A stretch of 64,000 nt of DNA from an uncultured bacterium (GTDB lineage Bacteria; Spirochaetota; UBA4802; UB4802). A program made the position numbers and the translations under genes. The stretch lies in NCBI GenBank assembly GCA_937920495.1, contig CALEUQ010000002.1:1-64000 (forward strand), in the 5' to 3' direction. The notes under the pieces are model-generated. The model had not been told where the DNA came from, ran no database searches, and saw nothing but the letters and a program-made list of their open reading frames with translations. Positions 1 through 7,794 of this stretch are shown here, piece by piece (the stretch's first letter is position 1; every line of letters starts with the position of its first letter).

Positions 1-652
1 TGTATATGGTATAGTATGTTGTAAATTTTTCTGGGGCCCGGACCCAAAAATCATAAAAAAAGCCAAACAATTGGGCCACATATAGTATAATTACAGCGCT
101 TATCTTAAAAAACACATATCTATATGCGCACCCGGTCTGCATATACCAATGGTACTATGCACACCTGCATCTTAAAAAGTAAAAGTGTACGTTGTTGCGT
201 AAAAGAAATGCCTGCACCAGGCGTACGTGCAATATACTCTTGCAAGCTTCATTGCTGCACTTCAAGGATGCATATCCCCGCAGTGATAATCTTAAGCGCT
301 ATGTGTGTTGTTATTGTTTTTACGTGGCAATCTTTACAAAGCCTGCTTTATCCGCATTTAATGCCTCACCTTATTTTATAAATGTTGGAAGATTTAACGG
401 TTACGCTTTTTTTATTGTAAATATATGGGCGGTATAACAGTTACCTTCTATCACTTTCCTGTTAATGTCCAACATCCATAAATTACGCAATGTGCCTATC
501 AATTTTAAAATCTATATTTCATATTGACAATTGATGAAGATTAAATTATTTTTATCATGATGCACTATATAAGCTTGCTTTCAATACATGAGGATTTGGA
601 TCTATCACTTTTTTTGGTCAGCTAATTTATCTTTTGTCTTCAGGAATAATCT
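1..652. other. left-edge region without a convincing gene
   Basis: No open frame here looks like a real protein. The frames between about 124 and 437 are short, overlap one another and lack a ribosome binding site. They are rich in cysteine, histidine and tyrosine, as expected for translated non-coding or decayed DNA. The last 130 bases hold a possible promoter for the gene at 653. The stretch could be the remnant of a lost gene, but no family is recognisable. Confidence 0.5.
524..551 (+). promoter_or_regulatory. possible sigma-70 promoter of the AmmeMemoRadiSam operon
   Basis: A perfect -35 box TTGACA at 524-529 is followed 16 bases later by TTATTT, a weak -10 match. It lies about 100 bases before the start codon at 653. 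The -10 is poor and the region is AT-rich, so this is only suggestive. Confidence 0.35.
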
Positions 653-2173
653 ATGAATAGTAAATCTAAAATACTAATTTTTTTATTTTTATTTATTCTT
701 GACTGTTCCCAAAGTTATAGCATAAACAAGCAATCTAAATTGGCAGGAAGATGGTACCCGGCTGATACTGCAGAGCTTCAAAAATACATAACGACTACAC
801 AAGTTGTGTCCCAATCTATTCAACACATACCATTAATCATTGTCCCGCATGCTGGTTATATGTACAGCGCCCATATAGCAGTAAAGGCTTATAAAGCTGT
901 ATCTGCATATAAGCCAGATGTCATTATCATTATAGGACCATCACACTATGAATATTTCACCGGTTTTGCACTGCCAGTGTATGACGCTATAACAACACCC
1001 CTTGGTACCATTCATATAGATCAAAAAACAATAAAAAATTTATCCACAATCAATCTTTTTGCATTTAACAATAATGCTTTTGAACCTGAGCACTCAGTTG
1101 AGATTCAATTGCCATTTATACAATATTATTTTCCTGAAACATTAGTTATTCCCATACTTGTTGGCAATATCAATACAAAGCAGGCACAACAGGCTGCAAA
1201 AGAATTATTAAAGGCAATATCGCATTACAAAAAACCATTATTCGTTATCAGTAGCGATTTTACTCATCATGGTCCACGCTTTGGATATGCACCCTACTCT
1301 GCACTACCACTGCAAAAGCGCATGCAACACATTACTGACCTTGATAAAAAAGCTATTGAGTACATTATAACATACAATCCTAAAGAATTTCAGCATTTTT
1401 GTGAATCATCACATATAACTATTTGTGGTCGCAATGCAATTTTATGTGCACTTTCATTATTTGACGATGTTTACACAAAAGAGTTGTTAGCTTATTCCAC
1501 CTCTGCAGAAGTTACAGGAGACTATGATAATACCGTCAGTTATGCTGCAATAGTATTAACAGGCACACTGATTCAATCCCACTTTGCATCAGAAAATTCA
1601 ATGATATTTGACCTTTCTTATTTAGAAAAAAATATTTTGCTAACACTTGCACGCAAATCAATTGAAACTATGCTTCATACGCAAACACTGTTACAGTATA
1701 AAGATCCTATTCCGCCACAGTGCGCCAAAAACGCTGGTGCCTTTGTAACACTCACTATAAATGGCTACTTACGCGGATGCATTGGATATATTGAACCTGT
1801 AAAACCGCTATATCAAACTGTGATTGAATGTGCTGCCAGTGCTGCGTTCAATGACCCACGTTTTAAACCTCTTACAAATGAAGAATTAAAAAAAGTAGAC
1901 ATTGAAATTACAGTATTATCACCGCTTAAACCAATATCATCACTTGAAGAATTGCGGCCTGGCACTGATGGACTTGTGGTTGCAAAAGGCAATAGGCGTG
2001 GTGTGCTGCTCCCACAGGTTGCAACTGAATTTGGCTTTACCACACAACAATTTTTTGATCATACATGTCAAAAAGCTGGCATTCATCCTTATGAATACGA
2101 TTCTGTCACAATGTATACATTCACAGTAAATAAATTCAGTGAAAAAGATATTAATACTAAAAAGGAATTATGA
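653..2173 (+). CDS. AmmeMemoRadiSam fusion protein: MEMO1 (AmrB) + AMMECR1 (AmrA)
   Basis: A 506-residue fusion of the two small AmmeMemoRadiSam components. The N-terminal MEMO1-like half (about residues 28-290) carries PHAGYMYS (from residue 65), IIGPSHYE, PEHSVEIQLPF and SSDFTHHG, the His/Asp positions of this extradiol-dioxygenase-like fold. The C-terminal AMMECR1 half (about 310-500) carries the family hexapeptide LRGCIG near residue 372, then NDPRF and EITVLSPLKPI. Residues 6-18 form a hydrophobic N-terminal segment resembling a signal peptide; the following Cys (ILDC) is not a canonical lipobox. The start ATG is preceded by AGGA at 8 bases. The biochemical role of this system is not established; MEMO1 and AMMECR1 homologues co-occur with the radical SAM enzyme encoded next. 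Confidence 0.93.
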   Translation: MNSKSKILIFLFLFILDCSQSYSINKQSKLAGRWYPADTAELQKYITTTQVVSQSIQHIPLIIVPHAGYMYSAHIAVKAYKAVSAYKPDVIIIIGPSHYEYFTGFALPVYDAITTPLGTIHIDQKTIKNLSTINLFAFNNNAFEPEHSVEIQLPFIQYYFPETLVIPILVGNINTKQAQQAAKELLKAISHYKKPLFVISSDFTHHGPRFGYAPYSALPLQKRMQHITDLDKKAIEYIITYNPKEFQHFCESSHITICGRNAILCALSLFDDVYTKELLAYSTSAEVTGDYDNTVSYAAIVLTGTLIQSHFASENSMIFDLSYLEKNILLTLARKSIETMLHTQTLLQYKDPIPPQCAKNAGAFVTLTINGYLRGCIGYIEPVKPLYQTVIECAASAAFNDPRFKPLTNEELKKVDIEITVLSPLKPISSLEELRPGTDGLVVAKGNRRGVLLPQVATEFGFTTQQFFDHTCQKAGIHPYEYDSVTMYTFTVNKFSEKDINTKKEL

Positions 2174-2187
2174 ACAACATAGAAGCA

Positions 2188-2227
2188 AGTGTACTGCCCC
2201 GCCGTTGAAGGCGATGAAGGATATACT
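2188..2227. repeat. possible degenerate core of repeat family A
   Basis: The GC-rich segment resembles the palindromic core of repeat family A (TGTACACC...GCCGCC...GGCGG...GGTGTACA): it has TGTACTGCCCCGCCG, then GAAGGCG, then a degraded right arm. It sits exactly between the AMMECR1 stop and the likely start of the radical SAM gene. The AT-rich outer arms of the family are not clearly present, so this may be a coincidence or an old remnant. Confidence 0.35.
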
Positions 2228-2237
2228 GGTTAATTAT

Positions 2238-3359
2238 ATGAACACACTATCTCGCAAAGAATTTTTGCAAAGTTGTTGGCATTCAGTGCAAATGCTGGTG
2301 ACTGGCTCGTTGTTTCCATTATTCCCTGGAAGCATATTTGCCAGTAACTATCGCCAGGCTATGCACTGGAAAAAAATTGATGCACAAACCGTAGAGTGTA
2401 ATCTTTGCCCAAATCAATGCATACTTCAAAGTGGCAACAAAGGCGTATGCAAAGCACGCCAGTGTATTGATGGCAGGCTATACAGTCTGGTGTATGGACG
2501 TATAGCTGCATATCATATTGACCCAATTGAAAAGAAGCCGTTATATCACTTTTTACCGGGAAATGAAGCCCTGTCAGTTGCAACCGCTGGCTGTAACTTT
2601 AGTTGCAAATTCTGCCAGAACTGGCAGCTTTCGCAATCACATCCTGAAGAACTTGAAAGCCGCTACATAACACCAGAACAGTTAGTAAATCAGGCAAAAC
2701 AAAACAAAACACCTGTGATTGCCTTTACATACAATGAGCCGTCAGTCCAGTATGAATACATTTATGACACAGTACAGATAGCCAAAAAATATAATATAGC
2801 CTGTGTTATCATATCCAATGGATATCTTAATAAAAACGCCAGCCAGTTGCTATACCCATTACTCAATGCCATCAAGATTGACTTTAAGGCATACTCGCAA
2901 AAATTTTATTCAGAGATTTGCGGCGGGAATTTATCACCAGTACTTGCAAATATTGAACTTGCAAAAAAGAACAATGTGTGGCTTGAGCTTGTTAACCTTG
3001 TCATACCTACATTAAACGATAGTCCTGATGATATAAAGGCAATGGCTCGCTTTATTAAAACGCATTGTGGCAGCACAACGCCACTACACTTCACACGATT
3101 TTATCCCATTTACAAATTAAAGAATATCCCACCTACACCGGTATCAACACTTGAGCACGCAAGACAAATAGCGCTAGCCGAAGGGCTAAAATACGTGTAC
3201 ATTGGTAATGTTCCCGGACACACTGCTAACCACACATATTGCCACAATTGTGGCAAGCCTGTAATTGAGCGAAGCGGCTTTTATACAACCACACACATAC
3301 GTAAATCAGGTAAATGCCCATATTGTAATACTGCAATTCCCGGAATATGGAATCTATGA
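2238..3359 (+). CDS. AmmeMemoRadiSam system radical SAM enzyme (AmrS-like)
   Basis: Radical SAM protein with the cluster motif CNFSCKFC (Cys 119, 123 and 126 from the chosen start), preceded by a Cys-rich N-terminal module (CNLCPNQC, then CKARQC) typical of this PflA-like family. A C-terminal zinc-ribbon-like CHNCGK...CPYCN follows. The chosen ATG gives MNTLSRKEFLQ followed by a hydrophobic stretch ending PGSIFAS, which resembles a twin-arginine-type leader with RK instead of RR. Other starts are ATG 2214 and GTG 2139, the latter overlapping the upstream gene by 35 bases. GAAGG-like sequences precede both ATGs at imperfect spacing, so the start is uncertain. Reaction unknown; identity rests on the motifs and on adjacency to MEMO1/AMMECR1. 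Confidence 0.9.
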   Translation: MNTLSRKEFLQSCWHSVQMLVTGSLFPLFPGSIFASNYRQAMHWKKIDAQTVECNLCPNQCILQSGNKGVCKARQCIDGRLYSLVYGRIAAYHIDPIEKKPLYHFLPGNEALSVATAGCNFSCKFCQNWQLSQSHPEELESRYITPEQLVNQAKQNKTPVIAFTYNEPSVQYEYIYDTVQIAKKYNIACVIISNGYLNKNASQLLYPLLNAIKIDFKAYSQKFYSEICGGNLSPVLANIELAKKNNVWLELVNLVIPTLNDSPDDIKAMARFIKTHCGSTTPLHFTRFYPIYKLKNIPPTPVSTLEHARQIALAEGLKYVYIGNVPGHTANHTYCHNCGKPVIERSGFYTTTHIRKSGKCPYCNTAIPGIWNL

Positions 3360-5524
3360 AACATACCCGCATATTTTTATATCTATCTACTTTTTTCATT
3401 GGCATTTCAGCAAGCATAGCCCAGGCCATTATGATTAGAGAATTATTAACGCTTTTCAGGGGAAATGAATTATCCATTGGTATTATTATGGTGTTGTGGT
3501 TTGCAGGTATAGCCGCTGGTGCTGCTGTCAGCAAAAAAACAACACTGCATCAATCTTATATTGCATATATCATTCTGCTTCATCCAGTTATGCTCTTGCT
3601 ATCCATTGTGATGCTATATTGCATACCACTTGTGTATACTACATACGGTTCTTTTTATTCTTTGGAAGCCGAACTTGTAATTGCACTGTTATGCCTTTTC
3701 CCACAATGCTTTGTTGTTGGTTATATCTTCCCTTTGTTAGTTAGCACTGTTTCAGCATTAAAAATACGCTATCCAGGATCAATTGTATTTTTTCTTGAAT
3801 CATCAGGTGCATGCATGGGTGGCATTATCTTTACATTTTTATTCATACAAAAATTCAATCCTATCAGCACTGCGCTTATTCTCTTCATTGCTGCCAGTTT
3901 TATAGCTTTCACTCATTTACAACAAAGGATAAAGCGTGTGGCGATAGTTACCGCTATAGTACTTGCTGCCTTTATAATAGTCCATTCAGATGCATTGGAA
4001 AAAAAACTGCTGACACTATCATTTGCTGCCAATCATCCTGGCACACTGATCGAATACCGACGTACACCATACCAGATGATGTTTGTTGCAGAGCTTGATA
4101 ACACTATTGCACTGTATGGGAACAGCAATCTATATGCGCAATTCCCTGACGATTACTCAGTGCGCCCGATTATTCATGCACTGATTTCAACTGGTTCACT
4201 TTTAAAAAATAGTAACATCCTTATCTCAGGTGATACTGCTTTTTTACAATACGTCTTTGCGTACGCAGGCGCGTCGATTGACTATGTTACTGTTGACCCG
4301 GTGATGTGGAATATGTTGCAACAACAATTTCATATACTCTATCCTGACTTCTCCACAGAAAAAATAATTGTACATTATGACGATACACGCAATTACATGA
4401 AATTTGCACAAAAGGAATATAATGCCATTATCATCTTACCGCCACCACCTGACAGCATCCTGCATAACAGGTTATATACAACAGAATTTTTCAACGATTG
4501 CAAAAAGCATTTATCAGCTAATGGTGTGTGCATTATCCAGATTGAAGGTTTTGCTAATATTATGAATACATCTTTGCGGCGATATGTAGCTTCAGTTGTG
4601 AATAGCTTCAGGCAGGTATTCCCTTCATCGCTGATTTCATCAGGGGATACAATCTATTGCATTGGATTTAATGATAACCAAAAGATTAATGTCAGTAACT
4701 ATCTGTCAGAATATATAAATACTTTTTCTAAAAATCCTGTTGCAAAGACTATACAAAAATTTGTACCCGGATTTAAGCCACAAGAGTTTCAAATGTATTT
4801 TCAGCCATCACAGCTTGAATATCTTGACAACCAGTTAAAATCTGAAAACATAATAAATAGCGATAGCCTGCCAAAAGGTTATTTTGAATATCTGGCAAAT
4901 TCATTACAACAATCAGGCTCATTTGCTCAGGATGTTATCAGCAATCCATTGTATATGATAATAATATTAATACTTACTATATGCTTAAGTTTTTTGTATT
5001 TTAAATCACGTGGTTCTCAACACATATTGTTCGGGATCATCATTTTTATAACAGGATTTATAAGTATGGCAGCAATGCTTATTGCGTTTATTGCGTATCA
5101 AAATGTGTATGGCGTTTTGTACTATAAGATTGCACTGTGCAACGCGTTATTTATGTCAGGACTTGCGATAGGCAGCGCAACCACATTTATGCAAAAAGAT
5201 TTCTTTTTAACAAGAATCATACTGCTGGTTGTGGCATTACTCATGTTGTTCTATTTCACTATATCACACAATGCAATCTTGTTTTATGTTTCTATAACAC
5301 TGATTGCAGCAACAACAGGTTCGTTTATACCTCTTTTGCTTAAAAAATTACCTGATGACATACAACTTTTAGCATCAACCATTAATGCAAGCGATCATAT
5401 TGGCGCATTGTGCGGTGCACTTGTAACTCCATTTGTATTGCTTCCTGTTTTTGGAATGTATTCGTTATGGATACTTCTTATTACGGGAATTATCCTTGCT
5501 TATTTTAGAAAAATGATTTGTTAA
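3356..5524 (+). CDS. polytopic membrane protein with internal spermidine-synthase-like domain
   Basis: About 722 residues. Roughly seven or eight hydrophobic segments (to about residue 210) precede a soluble Rossmann-like domain (about 225-460), followed by more membrane segments to the C-terminus. The soluble domain matches the spermidine/spermine synthase superfamily in layout: ISGDTAFLQY at the nucleotide loop, YVTVDP at the acidic ribose-binding position, and ILPPPPDS followed by NRLYTTEFF where the synthases carry the catalytic Asp motif before the LYxxEFY block. The catalytic Asp positions are replaced by Pro, so classical aminopropyl transfer is doubtful. The ATG at 3356 overlaps the TGA of the radical SAM gene (ATGA), arguing for coupled translation and this start rather than the ATG at 3347. 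Function unknown; probably part of the same envelope system. Confidence 0.8.
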   Translation: MKHTRIFLYLSTFFIGISASIAQAIMIRELLTLFRGNELSIGIIMVLWFAGIAAGAAVSKKTTLHQSYIAYIILLHPVMLLLSIVMLYCIPLVYTTYGSFYSLEAELVIALLCLFPQCFVVGYIFPLLVSTVSALKIRYPGSIVFFLESSGACMGGIIFTFLFIQKFNPISTALILFIAASFIAFTHLQQRIKRVAIVTAIVLAAFIIVHSDALEKKLLTLSFAANHPGTLIEYRRTPYQMMFVAELDNTIALYGNSNLYAQFPDDYSVRPIIHALISTGSLLKNSNILISGDTAFLQYVFAYAGASIDYVTVDPVMWNMLQQQFHILYPDFSTEKIIVHYDDTRNYMKFAQKEYNAIIILPPPPDSILHNRLYTTEFFNDCKKHLSANGVCIIQIEGFANIMNTSLRRYVASVVNSFRQVFPSSLISSGDTIYCIGFNDNQKINVSNYLSEYINTFSKNPVAKTIQKFVPGFKPQEFQMYFQPSQLEYLDNQLKSENIINSDSLPKGYFEYLANSLQQSGSFAQDVISNPLYMIIILILTICLSFLYFKSRGSQHILFGIIIFITGFISMAAMLIAFIAYQNVYGVLYYKIALCNALFMSGLAIGSATTFMQKDFFLTRIILLVVALLMLFYFTISHNAILFYVSITLIAATTGSFIPLLLKKLPDDIQLLASTINASDHIGALCGALVTPFVLLPVFGMYSLWILLITGIILAYFRKMIC

Positions 5525-5537
5525 ATCTATTTGTTTA

Positions 5538-6311
5538 TCACACAACAAAGTTTTCTTCATATCGCACTGTATGTATAATCTCATCAGCTTTTTGAATTTG
5601 TTCTTCAGTACCACTCACTGCAATCCACACACATCCCTCTGCACCGCTTACTCCTCCTGCAGCAAAAATTATAGCCTGTGCTCCAGTCAGAATATGAATT
5701 GCCTCTAGCTCAGTAATGATAATACCTGTGACTGGAAAATATCTAATCCCTTTTGTCTGCGGTGAATTTATAAGCTGAGCAAGTTCATTTATATTAGCTA
5801 AGATGCGTTTTTCCAATCCTACAGGGATGTATAATTTTACTCTGCGTCCCGCAACTGCCTGCATTATTACACCAATAGTACCTGCCTGCGGATGCCCAAT
5901 GAGTACCGCTGCCTGCTTTGTCTCAAGGTTTACCGCATTTGCACCTTTAAAAATAATATCGCCTTCCTGTAAATCATTGACGACATCAAATAATGTTTTT
6001 TCTTTTAACCATTTGCCGTTTTCTATTACAACATCACCGGTAAATGCTGCACCATCTTCAAGCCTTCCTGATTGACTTACCGTATATCGTGGTGGTAAGG
6101 TTATCCCTCTGAAAAAACGCTGTTTGATAAAGCCTTCGTTCTGTCCTATATACTGCAACATTTCCTCGGCAACATAGCCATTAGTTGTTCCTGATACAAT
6201 TACAATTGTTCTTTTCTGCAAGGCTTCCTGTATTTCAGGAATATGTATTATTGCTTTTGCAATCAAACGTTTACCAGCTGCAGGTGTTAATGTATATTGT
6301 TGTGTCAGCAT
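5538..6311 (-). CDS. conserved hypothetical protein
   Basis: About 257 residues from the ATG at 6311, starting MLTQQYTLTPAAGKRLIAKA. No domain is recognised with certainty. The sequence looks soluble and alpha/beta, with glycine-rich turns (IVSGTTNGYVAEE, GHPQAGTIGV, FAAGGVSGAEG) and no membrane segment, suggesting a small-molecule binding or enzymatic fold. An upstream start at 6392 would overlap the preceding permease gene by 44 bases and adds an unconserved-looking extension, so the inner ATG is preferred although its ribosome site is weak. It lies 37 bases after the permease stop, so the two are probably co-transcribed. It converges with the spermidine-synthase-like gene with a 13-base gap. 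Confidence 0.7.
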   Translation of the reverse strand: MLTQQYTLTPAAGKRLIAKAIIHIPEIQEALQKRTIVIVSGTTNGYVAEEMLQYIGQNEGFIKQRFFRGITLPPRYTVSQSGRLEDGAAFTGDVVIENGKWLKEKTLFDVVNDLQEGDIIFKGANAVNLETKQAAVLIGHPQAGTIGVIMQAVAGRRVKLYIPVGLEKRILANINELAQLINSPQTKGIRYFPVTGIIITELEAIHILTGAQAIIFAAGGVSGAEGCVWIAVSGTEEQIQKADEIIHTVRYEENFVV

Positions 6312-6348
6312 AATGACAATTTCAAGTTTCCAAAAATTCTTTAATAAG

Positions 6349-7686
6349 TCAAATTTTTCTCTGCCATATATAATACACTGGAATACCCGCAAGTAAAACT
6401 ACAATTGCAAATACTGATGTGATGGTCCAGCAAAATAATGCGGCAACCATCATAATGATTGAAAGCACAATATATGTCAATGGGATAAAAGGATAATACG
6501 GTGTGGTATATGGCCTGTGTAAATTTGGATATTTTTTCCTTGCCACTATCAACCCCATCACCGCCAGTACCGGGAAAATATTGAGTGAAAAGCCCATATA
6601 TATAACCAGTGTCATTGCACTTCCCGAATACACGTAGATGATTGCAAGAAGCATCTGCAAAAGAATTGCATTCACAGGTGTTCCAAAGCGCTCATTCACG
6701 CTGGCCAGTGAACCAAATATCATTCTATTCTGTGCCATTGCATAGTACACGCGTGGTCCAAGCATCATCTGTGCTGACACTGAAGACAATAAAATAATGG
6801 CGATAGTTATACTGAAAAAATTGCTTGCTACTGGACCAAACAGTGCCTGTGCAGCAATAGCACCTATTTCATCCTTGCCCATAATCGATGATGCTTCAGT
6901 TGACATAAGGAAAACAACATTTATCAGGATATATAATACTGTTGTGATGCTTACCCCCCAGAACATTATCTTGGGTAAATTTTTTCCGGGATTGGTTATC
7001 TCTCCTGCAATATATGTTGCACCATTCCATCCTGTGTATGCAAACATCACAATGAGTAGCGACAGCCCTACGAAAGGAATGGATTGTATTTCCAGTGAGC
7101 CGTAATTTGCATACAGGCGGCTTATGCCGGAACTATCGAGCACATAAAAACCTGCAACAATGAATGCAAGCACTATGCCAATCTTGATTACAGTAAGTAC
7201 GTTCTGAATATTGCTACCCTTTCGAACACCAATTATATGTGTGATAGCAAACAGTATTATTATTGTACTGGCGATAGTTTTTTGCCAGAACACATTCCCT
7301 GTGTAAGCGGTGATAGTAGATGCATTAATATTTACAAAAAATGTATTAAGATACTGCACAAGCAACATTGAGCTTGTTGCAACCGGTGCAGTAAACCCAA
7401 CTAACAGCGAAACCCACCCAGTTAAAAATGCAGGAAGATCTCCAAATATTTTTTTCAGGTACACATACTCGCCGCCGGCATCAGGCCACATTGTGGCAAG
7501 CTCACTGTAGCTTAATGCACCGCACAGTGCAACAATTCCGCCAAGAATCCATAGCAGTATTACAATCAGAGCACTTTGCGTCATACCCAAGATATTGCCC
7601 GTGGTCATAAAAATGCCAGTGCCTATCATGTCGGCAATGATAACCAGAATGCCGGTATAAAGTCCTAATTGACGTTTTAGTTCCAC
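6349..7686 (-). CDS. APC-family amino acid permease
   Basis: A 445-residue inner-membrane transporter with about 12 hydrophobic segments. The N-terminus has the APC signature on helix 1 (IADMIGTGIFMTTG), where the unwound GTGIF supplies the substrate site, followed by SYSELATMWPDAGGEYVYL, which is typical of amino acid/polyamine antiporter-like permeases. Substrate cannot be assigned; the family moves amino acids by proton symport or exchange. The start is GTG at 7686, supported by AGGAG six bases upstream. It lies 108 bases downstream of smc on the same strand and just upstream of the conserved hypothetical gene. Confidence 0.9.
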   Translation of the reverse strand: MELKRQLGLYTGILVIIADMIGTGIFMTTGNILGMTQSALIVILLWILGGIVALCGALSYSELATMWPDAGGEYVYLKKIFGDLPAFLTGWVSLLVGFTAPVATSSMLLVQYLNTFFVNINASTITAYTGNVFWQKTIASTIIILFAITHIIGVRKGSNIQNVLTVIKIGIVLAFIVAGFYVLDSSGISRLYANYGSLEIQSIPFVGLSLLIVMFAYTGWNGATYIAGEITNPGKNLPKIMFWGVSITTVLYILINVVFLMSTEASSIMGKDEIGAIAAQALFGPVASNFFSITIAIILLSSVSAQMMLGPRVYYAMAQNRMIFGSLASVNERFGTPVNAILLQMLLAIIYVYSGSAMTLVIYMGFSLNIFPVLAVMGLIVARKKYPNLHRPYTTPYYPFIPLTYIVLSIIMMVAALFCWTITSVFAIVVLLAGIPVYYIWQRKI

Positions 7687-7794
7687 AATAGCTCCTGAAT
7701 ATTATTTTTTGTTATGTTGAATGTGTTTCTTCACCTTTTTTTGGCTACAGAGATTACAAGTTGGGTGTACAATGACGTATGATATTTTATCACG

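Noticed and set aside
124-437. Two overlapping short frames on the + strand near the left edge
   Set aside because: No ribosome binding site, overlapping frames, composition unlike the real genes here, and no recognisable domain.
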